From Gnetum montanum (Eukaryota > Streptophyta > Gnetopsida > Gnetales > Gnetaceae): DNA of 64,000 nt. This document shows, in pieces, positions 58,001 through 62,889 of this stretch (position 1 is its first letter; each line of letters starts with the position of its first letter). The notes beneath the pieces are model-generated. The model saw nothing but the letters and a program-made list of their open reading frames with translations, had not been told where the DNA came from and did not search any database. The translations under genes and the position numbers were made by a program. The stretch is from positions 237,445-301,444 of the forward strand of contig MNCI01019108.1 in the NCBI GenBank assembly GCA_015680685.1. The letters run 5' to 3'.

Positions 58001-59182
58001 TTATAGTCATGTTGATTGATTTGTAATGTGTGTGAGCTCAGGAGCATCCAATCTAAAATGATTAGGTTTAAGATTCAAGTACACACATCATATGTGGACA
58101 TATGGTAAAAGTGTCAAGTAGGTTACTTGCCCTAGAAGCCATTGTCAGGTCACCTAGCAGCTTGAATGAGATCCTCTATTTCTTGGTCTACCGTAACTGG
58201 GCATTGCAAATTGATAGGAAAAAGGCAACGATGCTGGTGACGATTGATCTGTAAAAGTTGATTTGAATATAAGAACTATTGGTGTTTTTTCCTAATATTT
58301 TGTACACAATGGAATACGGGATGAGTGGAACTACCTCTTACATTGTTGAACTTCTAGATGATTTCGAACAGGGTTATGGAAAAGTATGAAAGTACGTTGT
58401 TAACCTTTGGTCTTTGGCCATCAGACTGAATATTTAGATTGAAGCAGATTGGATCATAATAAAATTCTTAATTACAGACTGATTTGTCACTAGAAAGACC
58501 ACATCACTAAGAGTAGTCTGCCTAGGTTGCTAAAATCTGAAGTGATTTTTAATAACAACATTACTTTTTCAGACAGCTGAAGATGGCTTCGAGCACCACA
58601 AGCCTATGCCAGTAGCACCTGATCCCAACTCTGTAAGATTTCATAAATCAGCATGATGGATTTGTCTTACATTTATCTCTTTAGAGGAAACATTGTTTAT
58701 TGGTTTTGACATGCAAATAATTTTCAGCTCTTGCCAAGGGAAAAAATAATGGAAAGCTATATGACTGATCCACGACTTCCAATGTAAGTCTTTTACCACA
58801 CATGGTTTCAGTCATTGTAAGTATTTTACTATACATGGCTTCATTCATTGTAGAGCAGGTGAAGAATGGAAAATTCAGATATGCAATGCTATAGATGGTT
58901 TCTTTGACTCTGCTTTTCTGGTAATAACAGATCGTATAGAAACGCTCTTACTAAATACAATACGATTCCACTGCCCATAGAGATTCGGCACTGTGAACGG
59001 CCAGACATATTTCCTTACGTTAGTAAAAGGGAACCAAGGTAAGTAAAGCTGATTGTAAGAAAGCTAGTTTCTGATTCTCACCATATTTCTTCCTCTAAGT
59101 GAGAAATATCAATCATGCACTGCAGACAAATGTATTGGTTTAGGGCACGAGGAAATCTTTCTGATGATCCTGCATTACATCG
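28792..59182 (+). CDS. Acyl-CoA thioesterase II with cNMP-binding-like domain (partial gene, ten exons)
   Basis: Plant acyl-CoA thioesterase II hydrolyses acyl-CoA to free fatty acid and CoA, probably in peroxisomes. Ten exons join in frame with GT/AG borders: 28792-28873, 38831-38877, 39057-39182, 40433-40510, 57651-57738, 57845-57957, 58573-58632, 58728-58783, 58931-59038 and 59126-59182. The first three encode the end of a cNMP-binding-like domain (RHGDYFGNGRAEQ, VICLVLDKKHLHLLSPESIW). The rest encode the first hot-dog domain and linker (GDIFRGFTLSNAP, YGGQLISQALAAASKS, AHSLHAYFIRTGD, VQRVRDGKNFSTRRIEAVQK, GFEHHKPMP, PLPIEIRHCE, MYWFRARGNLSDDPALHR). The start codon, the first half of the cNMP-like domain and the second hot-dog half (after ALHR) were not found and probably lie outside or beyond further long introns. 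Introns two and five (9,957 and 17,140 bp) are full of retroelements. All joined exons are open, so the gene is probably functional. Confidence 0.92.
29640..29890 (-). pseudogene. LINE C J-domain-like module
   Basis: One minus-strand frame reads WLRDGRCPYFVLGINC, then WRALRQHIHRTSTRFHPDSG and HREVAM, and after stops TNFVDSELHHNMLDILHTL. This follows the layout of a DnaJ J domain: 'YxxLGV' before helix II, basic helix II, HPD loop, helix III with an aromatic near its end. J domains stimulate Hsp70 ATPase through HPD. That this one could do so is inference. Confidence 0.65.
30560..31060 (-). pseudogene. LINE C post-RT extra domain
   Basis: Frames give ITPTYQLDYVAFRAKAELWG, CGWDLVLPQLVGDSALP, then NFWGVEITLTKTTITRYL, ILPTTQGLQDANMFFSGLV and VWGRATKLVDQFFV. 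The same sequence order is in copies B, D, G, J and K. About 170-200 residues, mostly helical by eye. No catalytic motif is visible. It may be the C-terminal part of ORF2 or a separate ORF3; the stops do not let me decide. Confidence 0.65.
31170..33910 (-). pseudogene. LINE C ORF2 remnant: endonuclease C-part, RT, zf-RVT
   Basis: Endonuclease: WLTNFYGAQAWE near 33850 and a VEDFN version of GDFN near 33735. RT: GGKASGPDGWSLEFFKEFF near 32800, IVCIPKR, QPIGVCNVLVQIFSKM near 32600, QGDPLSPLFFI near 32270 and YTDDTI near 32160, so the second catalytic aspartate pair is kept. zf-RVT: MPKKIKVFLWLLESN near 31350 and CRLCEGGPKIVMHFIFQC near 31240. Many frame breaks. Confidence 0.82.
33911..34572. other. 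Intron sequence of the thioesterase gene, no element recognised
   Basis: AT-rich, with a T run at 34226-34235 that might be an old retroposon end. No coding frame supported. Confidence 0.4.
34573..36890 (-). mobile_element. L1-like LINE 'D', truncated, degraded extra region
   Basis: The 3' terminus (TTTTTGAGAAAAGTTGGGAA on +) matches other copies. On the minus strand, zf-RVT remnants (about 36870-36480), extra-domain words in shifting frames (36480-35830), a coiled coil (about 35600-35200) and the entry of the J-like part (KLWMGKCPYVVMVVNKNTL near 35150-35100) can be read; the HPD loop is lost. A 47-bp tandem duplication is at 36060-36154. Antisense in intron two. Confidence 0.65.
36060..36154. 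repeat. 47-bp tandem duplication within LINE D
   Basis: AGCACCATTTCCCCTTGG followed by GACCTTGAGGTATGCGAC occurs twice in direct succession, with small differences (GGTG versus TCAG). Confidence 0.8.
36900..37545 (+). pseudogene. Gypsy-type retrotransposon gag fragment
   Basis: The + strand reads LKAFAEAQQ, VPKFWEKEPKFY, then a stop, GNKDDAIIDVFLFKMEF, FLGGAAKTW, FKKALIENFH, KLKEIQHTRKLDETQEYHDL, INGLKPYVQQELKT and SMVDFKMRK. This is the Retrotrans_gag layout ('P..FDG....I..FL..ME..F', 'F..L...F', 'L..L.Q.GSV.EY...F', 'F..GL.P..+.E+'). Two stops break it. No zinc knuckle or pol follows; the sequence passes directly into the 3' end of LINE E. Confidence 0.8.
37546..38101 (+). mobile_element. 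L1-like LINE 'E', 3' fragment with J-domain-like module
   Basis: The frame reads HIKRSSAKLHPDGKRTPD, ECARKEAAFKEFQQLAAFVD and LEHHREVLKNIQNQ, then stops at 37760-37762. A hairpin (37767-37786), the shared 3' terminus (TTTTCAGTAATATAATCCCG) and a pure A tail (38083-38101) follow. Sense orientation relative to the thioesterase gene. The J-like stretch is open for about 60 residues. Its upstream part, including PY..LGI, is replaced by the gag fragment. Confidence 0.75.
38102..38830. other. Intron sequence, no element recognised
   Basis: Ordinary AT-rich intron sequence ending in the acceptor of exon b. No supported frame. Confidence 0.5.
38831..38877 (+). CDS. Thioesterase exon b
   Basis: A 47-bp exon bounded by CTGTAG and GTAAAA. 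Completed Gly codon, then RAEQANQPEVMALSK. Tiny, and 10 kb from the previous exon; supported by phase and family resemblance ('A.VVALS'). Confidence 0.82.
39057..39182 (+). CDS. Thioesterase exon c (end of cNMP-like domain)
   Basis: Bounded by GTGCAG and GTGAGT, 42 codons: VICLVLDKKHLHLLSPESIW then DAAKDAG and VELILQLENLE. Matches the 'CLVLP..H..LL...SIW' block and the leucine-rich linker before the hot-dog domain. Confidence 0.9.
39460..39720 (+). repeat. Possible tRNA-derived SINE in intron
   Basis: AGCTCATGTGCACCATAGAA followed by GCACAGGTCATGTGTTTAAA resembles an anticodon arm and B box region of a tRNA-derived SINE. No A-tail or target duplication was seen. The open frame over it is probably chance. 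Confidence 0.35.
40083..40165 (-). repeat. tRNA-derived SINE fragment, family 2, copy 1
   Basis: On the minus strand TCTAGTGATAAGTCTCTTGA (A box region) and GGTCAAAGGCTTGATTCC (B box region) are followed by GCCAATGCCGAGTTATCAA. The same layout and tail occur at 44590-44672. Confidence 0.5.
40433..40510 (+). CDS. Thioesterase exon d (start of first hot-dog domain)
   Basis: Bounded by ATAAAG and GTTTGT, 26 codons: GDIFRGFTLSNAPRSRN then VYGGQLISQ. This is the TesB entry block ('..FRG.....GGQ..GQAL'), containing the GGQ turn. Followed by a 17.1-kb intron. Confidence 0.92.
40880..41130 (-). pseudogene. LINE F J-domain-like module
   Basis: Minus-strand frame: AKMWLRSGRYPYLVLDIHKD, TTWLALR, a stop, HIHRSSFQLHPDGRGTTND, TRKETAFKDFQKVAAFKNLE and HHREVLNDIHNQ. 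It shares the HPDG loop and the helix III pattern with copies E, C, H, I and J. Only one stop interrupts it. Confidence 0.65.
41570..43503 (-). pseudogene. LINE F ORF2 remnant: endonuclease and RT
   Basis: Endonuclease: VKDFNQHLHPWEKS near 43400 (GDFN changed to KDFN), SRIDRVWVSSELLLQF near 43220. RT: RLDGCNIEFFHEFV near 42460, SRIVLIPKQ, IGVCNVLIQIVSKLLVCHL near 42270, FIQGCFLQDQVILMQEVIHA near 42170, LNIMKAYDMVSW near 42090, YKDDAML near 41800 (catalytic box). Then WEGHWVNRFLTRKGRI near 41530. Broken by stops. Confidence 0.82.
43540..44400 (-). pseudogene. LINE F ORF1 remnant
   Basis: SRTPVCSCISKIPWDMW and NTLADLFGEFISFDRFTTSM (43900-43740) are the DUF4283-like core, as in LINE A. The remaining stretch is degenerate, and the zinc knuckle is not clearly readable. 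Confidence 0.65.
44590..44853 (-). repeat. tRNA-derived SINE family 2, with a 116-bp tandem duplication
   Basis: On the minus strand TAGCCTAGTGGTAATAGACT (a near-perfect A box region) and GGTCACATGTTCAATTTC (B box region) precede GGGCAACACCGAGTTATA. The segment 44622-44737 is repeated at 44738-44853, so the head with its A box occurs twice. It matches 40083-40165. Confidence 0.6.
44854..46719. other. Intron sequence with AT microsatellite and one arm of a dispersed repeat
   Basis: A (TA)10 run lies at 45990-46009. The segment 46060-46620 resembles 54480-54920 (shared words GAGGAACTTGACC, ATGAATCAAG, CTCCATGGCTATAGAAA, GTCATGT.ATGACCTT). A 125-residue frame at 44842-45219 has no known relatives that I recognise. 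Confidence 0.4.
46720..48368 (-). mobile_element. L1-like LINE 'G', 5'-truncated, extra domain to 3' end
   Basis: On the minus strand it starts in the extra domain (FVKGVHISLTKESIASLLG near 48365-48300), runs through a coiled coil (about 47800-47400) and the J-like part (NNAHTWLKQGLYPYVLLNIG near 47380, then CELHPDREGDP near 47255) to an A run (46720-46728). The direct repeats CTTGTCAA at 46712-46719 and 48373-48380 are its target duplication. Antisense. Confidence 0.72.
48381..49205 (-). mobile_element. L1-like LINE 'H', 3' fragment with coiled coil and J-like module
   Basis: The T run 48381-48388 marks its 3' end, followed by GAGAGAATGTTCC, the shared terminus. On the minus strand the coiled coil (about 49205-48840) leads to the J-like part (48835-48580): LGINCDFSW, QQHIHQTSAHFHLDGGTLVE, RNQQEAAMQAIQQVANFVDS and LHCNMLDILHALKHPH, open without stops for about 100 residues. 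Here HPD is HLD. It abuts the Copia fragment at about 49205-49215. Confidence 0.72.
48493..48798 (-). pseudogene. LINE H J-domain-like module, longest open stretch
   Basis: An uninterrupted frame of 101 residues beginning MGINCDFSWGMLQQHIHQTS. It is the cleanest example of helix II, loop and helix III in this window. The proline of HPD is replaced by leucine, which in known J proteins abolishes Hsp70 stimulation. Confidence 0.6.
49801..51036 (-). pseudogene. Copia protease and integrase frame (411 residues)
   Basis: Protease: STWIVDSRASDHI near 50850, where the catalytic DSG is DSR, so it would be inactive. Pre-integrase zinc finger: LWHYKLGHPSFLHLK (near 50410) and HCEICSLSKH. Integrase core: HSDVWGPSK near 50235, FVDDHTRLTW near 50160, RIDNAKEYF near 50045 and NGIAERKNRHLLEVARALL near 49930, keeping the D, D and E of the catalytic triad. 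The only long open frame of a recognisable mobile protein in this window. Confidence 0.88.
51550..51927 (-). pseudogene. Copia gag N-terminal frame
   Basis: From MATSTTTSNV, with ILIIGHKLNGQNYFQWS, KYWSWKVENNMVMSWLIN and AKEIW-like ETTQEIWEATRETYSN, the UBN2/gag layout of Copia elements. A stop follows; the rest of gag reads on at 51504-51181. Start chosen at MATS because upstream residues are outside the family pattern. Confidence 0.75.
51979..52007. repeat. (GA)14 microsatellite
   Basis: Uninterrupted GA dinucleotides just upstream of the Copia gag on the minus strand. Confidence 0.9.
52051..52051. other. Single-N assembly gap
   Basis: It lies between the Copia leader and a G-rich tandem repeat; the missing Copia 5' LTR may be hidden here. 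Confidence 0.7.
52052..52167. repeat. G-rich minisatellite, 26-27-bp unit, four copies
   Basis: Units start at 52052, 52079, 52105 and 52131, each AGTCC(G/C)(G/A)GGG...GCACCCTT(C/T)GAT. The fourth is expanded by extra G. It sits at the 3' side of LINE I. Confidence 0.85.
52168..52955 (-). mobile_element. L1-like LINE 'I', linker, coiled coil and J-like module
   Basis: On the minus strand: proline-rich linker at the gap edge, coiled coil (52780-52440; QHELAQRATASH-like and Glu/Arg-rich KREREEAKWERLQEEEEQ frames), then ARQWLRGGRCPYLILGINC, WGELRRHIRRTSARFHPDGG, NRQESAMQGIQ, a stop, and AANFIDTKDHQNTLDLLHEL (52430-52180). This is the copy closest to a canonical J domain. It aligns along its length with 62944-63360 (copy K). 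The 5' side is lost in the gap. Confidence 0.75.
52180..52430 (-). pseudogene. LINE I J-domain-like module (best match)
   Basis: CPYLILGINC gives the YxxLGI entry, GELRRHIRRTSARF the basic helix II ending in an aromatic, HPDGG the loop, then QESAMQGIQ-AANFIDTKDH as helix III. One stop interrupts helix III. In known J proteins helix II and HPD contact Hsp70. Confidence 0.68.
52956..53114. other. Assembly gap of 159 N, flanked by G runs
   Basis: G runs at 52942-52955 and 53115-53123 border the gap, so it falls in a G-rich tract like the one at 62666-62832. Confidence 0.95.
53124..54021 (-). repeat. LTR of a gypsy-like element, 898 bp
   Basis: The + strand starts TGTTGTGTGG and ends GGGCATTACA, so on the minus strand it runs TGTAATGCCC ... 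CCACACAACA. A TATA box (TATAAAAAGGGC) lies near 53218-53207 on the minus strand, about 90 nt before the LTR end. The body aligns with 19720-20734 and 60500-60825. No target duplication could be checked because the left flank is the gap-edge G run. Internal element sequence is absent. Confidence 0.7.
54022..56684. other. Intron sequence with second arm of a dispersed repeat
   Basis: The segment 54480-54920 resembles 46060-46620. The A-rich and T-rich stretches near 55080-55340 give spurious frames. No gene or element boundary recognised otherwise. Confidence 0.4.
56685..56945 (+). mobile_element. RTE-type LINE C-terminal fragment
   Basis: The frame reads MSIKLNRKF, then ITSAILYGVECWVVQKRH, IYVAKMGMLR, LGVASISG and NLRWFGYV, the C-terminal signature also seen at 5230-5490 ('K.KGKFYRT.IRPA.LYG.ECW', 'M.+LRW', 'GVA....+..RLRWFGHV'). 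Broken by stops. It lies in intron five, sense orientation. Confidence 0.75.
56946..57650. other. Intron sequence, no element recognised
   Basis: AT-rich stretch ending at the acceptor of exon e. No supported frame. Confidence 0.5.
57651..57738 (+). CDS. Thioesterase exon e
   Basis: Bounded by CATATAG and GTAAGT. ALAAASKSVNPLMLAHSLHA then YFIRTGDLN. Matches 'ALAAA..TV......HSLH.YFL..GD', which includes the conserved HSLHAYF hot-dog helix end. Confidence 0.93.
57845..57957 (+). CDS. Thioesterase exon f
   Basis: Bounded by CCATAG and GTAATC, completing a split Leu codon, then PIIFNVQRVRDGKNFSTRR and IEAVQKGQLIFTMISSFK. The RVRDG..F.TRRV.A.Q.G block is the most conserved part of acyl-CoA thioesterase II. 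Confidence 0.95.
58573..58632 (+). CDS. Thioesterase exon g
   Basis: Bounded by TTTCAG and GTAAGA, 20 codons: TAEDGFEHHKPMPVAPDPNS. Corresponds to the 'GFEHQ..MP.VPDP' block closing the first hot-dog domain. Confidence 0.92.
58728..58783 (+). CDS. Thioesterase exon h
   Basis: Bounded by TTTCAG and GTAAGT: LLPREKIMESYMTDPRLP plus two bases of the next Ile codon. Matches the linker 'L...EE.RE...TDPRLP'. Confidence 0.9.
58931..59038 (+). CDS. Thioesterase exon i
   Basis: Bounded by TAACAG and GTAAGT, completing the split Ile codon: SYRNALTKYNTIPLPIEIRH then CERPDIFPYVSKREP. Corresponds to 'YRN..A......PWPIEIRFCEP'. Confidence 0.92.
59126..59182 (+). CDS. Thioesterase exon j
   Basis: Bounded by CTGCAG and GTAACA: R-QMYWFRARGNLSDDPALH plus split Arg. 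Matches 'YWFRA.G.LSDD.ALHRC..A..SD', the entry to the second hot-dog domain. The next exon (ASD-containing block) is not visible up to 64000. Confidence 0.93.
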
Positions 59183-59559
59183 GTAACAAGTTATTAATTT
59201 TTTTGATCAATCTATCAAATAAATTATTTTTTGTAGATTATTTATAGCATCATCATCATGGTGCCTTTATCCTAACATGATGTGTTAGCCTATTAGGGTA
59301 GTTAGATGACTTCATGATAATCTGTAGTATTTCCCTACAAAATTGCAGTTACAATATTTAATGACAACTTGGGAACAGATTTCAAAAAGAGAAGTGCATT
59401 CAATTTGTTTTTGAATTTTACCAAATCAAAAATTGTACCCTTATGATGCTCTTAGTTCAGCTAATTCATTCATGGATGGTCGTTGAGTATAAATAATGGA
59501 AAGAGGATAATGTCAAGTATATATATGCACGAGTAATGCCCGAGTTAAGAGATGTGGTT

Positions 59560-59790
59560 ACCAAAAATTCGTGCAGATTCTATAAAAATATAGAGTGAAA
59601 CAAGGTTTTTCTCTTTCACCTACAATTGTTAGAGTTTCTATTGATAAGCGAGAAAGCTGCGTACAAGAAGTGCCAGAACATTGCACTGTCAAATTAGGGC
59701 AAATCCTAGTTTGCCTTTTTTATTGTTGTAGATGGTGTGGCAGTTTTGCAAATTGTTACAAGGGCTACCAGAAATTCTACAATATTAGTT
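59560..59790 (+). pseudogene. LINE reverse transcriptase fragment
   Basis: VKQGFSLSPTIVRVSIDKRE matches the RT block '+QG.PLSPTLF.+.ID', and further on LGQILVCLFYCCRWCGSFAN with CYKGYQKFYNI resembles 'L.ADD...FA....GLQ..L' with the ADD destroyed. About 65 residues in one frame, just after exon j. Family not certain; a different LINE from the L1-like ones. Confidence 0.5.
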
Positions 59791-60499
59791 AAATTTGGGA
59801 AGCATTCATGTATGAACGTGAATGTTGGTTCATGGAACAAAGAAGGATTATGATTGTAACCTAAGTAATAGAATGATTGAAAATGTGGATATGTTTAGGG
59901 TTGGAGTACTCTCATTAGCTAGGTTTCACCGAGTTGATTAAACAAGATGTGATCTCCTATCGTGTGTTGATTGTCCCACCATTGCCGGTGTATTTGACTA
60001 CCCAAGCAGTGGTGGGACCATCAAGATTAAATTGAAAAAAAGAATTAATCATTTAGTTTGTGGATTTGATAGCTAAACAAATAGCTTTAAAAATACAAGG
60101 TTCCTAGTTCAATTGAAAACTTTTTTCATGCTTTTCCACGTTCAAAATTTTTCATCATCAAAATTCTTTTCTAATGAACGCGAAAAATTTCTTACCAATT
60201 GTTGTTTCTCTTATTGGCACATTTTTTTTGGTCACACATCCAATTTTTTGGTTCATGGACATGAAAAATTTTCTTATCATTTGTTGTTTCTCTCCTTGGA
60301 TCATCTTTTTTCTTTTTGCCTCTGAACTTCCATTTTTCTGAGCCAATTTGGAGTGTAGTGTTTTTTCCTGTTAATCAACAAGCAGTAGTAAGCCTTCGAA
60401 AAATCAAAGAAGATGATATCCTATTGAAACTACTTCACATCAACGGGGATATGTCGACAAGGCTACGTCAATGGGGTTGCGTTGATGCAACTAGTTGAC
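59791..60499. other. Intron or intergenic stretch, no gene recognised
   Basis: Contains an imperfect duplication (60170-60235 and 60250-60320, both with AAAAATTT(T)CTTA then TTGTTGTTTCTC). Frames over it are T-rich and unconvincing. Confidence 0.4.
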
Positions 60500-60825
60500 T
60501 ACGCTTCATCAGCTACCATGCTATAAATTAATATTTTAATTAAATTGAGAAAAAGATGGTTTCACCAAGTGCTTTTTTAATTGTTTAATATTAAAATTTC
60601 AATATCTAGGGTCAAATTGAAAAACTAATTGTAGATCTATACCTTAGGTGTAAAATTGAGCTAGTCCACCAAATTTGACAACTTTGTGAATTTTGATGTA
60701 TTTTAATTAATTAAATATTCAAAATAAACTATGGATCCACATCACGTTAATTTCCTAATATTATTCTAAAATAATGCTAGACTTTACAACATGCATTAAT
60801 AAAATATGTATTTTTTAAACTGTCG
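60500..60825. repeat. Fragment of the gypsy-like LTR family
   Basis: Aligns with 53480-53800 (shared TATAAATTAATATTTTAATT-like words, GATCTATACC, TTAATTTCCTAATATTATTC and AATAATGCTAG). Cut on the right by LINE J. Confidence 0.7.
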
Positions 60826-60839
60826 GAGAAACTCAAGGC

Positions 60840-61095
60840 TTTTTTTTGGATTGTTAATCATGGTGCTTTGTTGGTGCGAGCTAATCTCCAACGACGAGGA
60901 TTAAATATCAGGGACACGTGTCTGGCATGCAATGAGGCAGTGGAGATGTGGGGACATTTTGTGTTTGCTTGCTCCTTTATCCAGGCCGTCTGGCAGGCAA
61001 CTCCTTTGCTTATCCCTATTCTTTTAACGGGAGACTCTCAAGTGACGGCCATCCTTTGGTGTTTGTGGCAGGTGCAGAACCATCTTATTTTCTGA
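60840..61095 (+). pseudogene. LINE J zf-RVT domain
   Basis: NHGALLVRANLQRRGLNI, then CLACNEAVEMWGHFVFACSF with the C-x2-C, H and C ligands, and VTAILWCLWQVQNHLIF. This is the zinc-binding region found after RT in plant LINEs and related genes. Confidence 0.8.
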
Positions 61096-61149
61096 CAAGT
61101 GCCTCTCCCCTCGTTGGCCAACATCACTACGGAAGGCTGCAGATTTTGG

Positions 61150-61740
61150 AAAGAAGATTCGATTACAATGGCTTCAACGCTGACGTTTGAACCTTTGTGC
61201 GAACGATACCAGAACCACTTTGCATTGTGGGACCTGGTGCATGCTATTGGGTGGGACGGACTTTCTTCCAAGCTTGTGGGGGATCTAGCTTTGCCAAATG
61301 GCGAATTCTTCACCAACTAGCAGGGTACCTCTACTGTGTTCTGTGGGGTTAAGATTGACCTCATGGAAGATGCGTTGGCTAGGGCACTAGGTGTGCCTAA
61401 CTTTGGTGATGAGATTTTGCCTGTCACGAGAGGTCTATAGGAAGCGTAGAGCTTCTTCTTGGGCCAGATCCCAAGAATTGCCTATGGTCAGGTGCCATGG
61501 TCTGCCCTGCTTAGGCTTTGGCAGTTGGCAGTTGAATTGCTCAAGCGTTATTTTGTGTAGTTAGGGGACAAGTTGAGGCTTCAAGGAATGCATTTTGCAT
61601 TTTTACAGTGCCTCTAGATGGGCCATTAGGTGAACCTTTTGGAGTTTTTCTTGGCTTCTCTGAGGCATTGATGGATAGGACAACACTCCGGTCTCATTAT
61701 TGCTTTGTGGCGTGCAGTTAAGGAGGGGCCGTAGATGGGT
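61150..61740 (+). pseudogene. LINE J post-RT extra domain
   Basis: Readable blocks: TMASTLTFEPLCERYQNHFA, LWDLVHAIGWD, LVGDLALPNGEFFTN, GVKIDLMEDALARALGVP, EILPVTRGL, GQIPRIAYGQVPW, LLRLWQLAVELLKRYFV, LQGMHFAFLQCL and SGLIIALWRAV. Same order as in B, C, G and K. Several stops. Confidence 0.65.
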
Positions 61741-62279
61741 CCTTCGGGGTCCTTGGGCCATGCCGTTTATCATAGGAGGAGGAAGTCGTTGGGTAGTCCG
61801 ACGGACTACCTAGTGGGGTCAGTTGTGCTGGCCCTTGTAGCCATTTGCAGGAGGCCTGTTGAGCTTCATTTTAACATGGATGCAGGAACTAGAACAAACG
61901 AGGTCAGTTGGGTGGAGGCAGAGGTGCAGCTCACATCTACACATGAAGAGGCGACGTCGGCCACTTGGGCAGGGGAGAGTAGGCTTTGGCAGGCAAAATG
62001 GGAGGCATGCGAAGAAATGTTTCAACACTAGCTACACGAGTTGCAAATGTGCCACTTTGCGGAAGTTGAAGAAATGCAACGACAAAGGTTGGTTGAGGAG
62101 GCTTGGGCCTATGTTGTGCTTGAAGATCGGATCTAGGAAGAGCTAAGGGAAGAAATGGAGAACGCAACACAACGTTGAAAGGTGCAAGAACAAGAGGTTG
62201 AAGAACAACAAATTCACAAGGCTTAGGAAGATGCAAAATAGCAAGAACAGCTATTAAGGGCTCATAAGTCTAACACCAT

Positions 62280-62535
62280 GGCTTGGCTATAGGTTGGTAA
62301 GTGCCCATATATGCAGATGCGTATTAGTCACGAGGCACCATGGCCGATGTTGCGCCGTCACATTCAAATTGCCCTGACCCCTCTTTATCCTGATGGTAAA
62401 GGGTCGGCCATGGAATAGGCTCATAAGGCGGAGGTCTTCAAGAACTTTCAGGAGGTTGCAACTTTCATCTCCACAAAGGAGTTCCATGCATAGCTGGACA
62501 AGCTACATGCTACCCTTACTCCTCACTACTGTTGT
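62280..62535 (+). pseudogene. LINE J J-domain-like module
   Basis: VGKCPYMQMRISHEAPW, PMLRRHIQIALTPLYPDGKG (HPD changed to YPD), then KAEVFKNFQEVATFISTKEF and LDKLHATLTPHYC. Same layout as the other copies, two stops. Confidence 0.6.
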
Positions 62536-62543
62536 AACTGATT

Positions 62544-62569
62544 GCCCACACACCCATAGGGGTGTGGGC
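62544..62569 (+). other. Hairpin after the LINE J reading frame
   Basis: GCCCACAC pairs with GTGTGGGC (8 bp), with CCC/GGG able to extend it. Copies E (37767-37786) and F (40811-40830) have hairpins at the same place with different sequence. Confidence 0.5.
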
Positions 62570-62665
62570 ACCTTTTGGATTTTTTCTACGTTGGGCTTGT
62601 CGTGGTGTCTAGTTCAGGTTCTTGATATGGTTCCACAAGGGGGCGACCCCCCACCCAAAAAGGAA

Positions 62666-62835
<170 letters not shown>

Positions 62836-62889
62836 GGGGGGTGTGGAAGTGACACCGGCCCGGGAGGTGGGGCAAGTGTCACCCAAGAC

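Larger units (their letters stand above)
60826..62665 (+). mobile_element. L1-like LINE 'J', zf-RVT to 3' region, with extra domain, coiled coil and J-like module
   Basis: The + strand order is zf-RVT (60840-61095), extra domain (61150-61740), coiled coil (about 61900-62270), J-like module (62280-62535) and 3' region with a hairpin (62544-62569). 5'-truncated. It proves that the extra domain follows zf-RVT directly, as in LINE C. It ends at a 167-nt G run instead of an A tail. Confidence 0.82.

Noticed and set aside
60316-60498. A 60-residue frame containing SLRKIKEDDILLKLLHINGD
   Set aside because: Looks protein-like, but no family is recognised, it is short, and it lies between a LINE fragment and an LTR fragment; kept out as unsupported.
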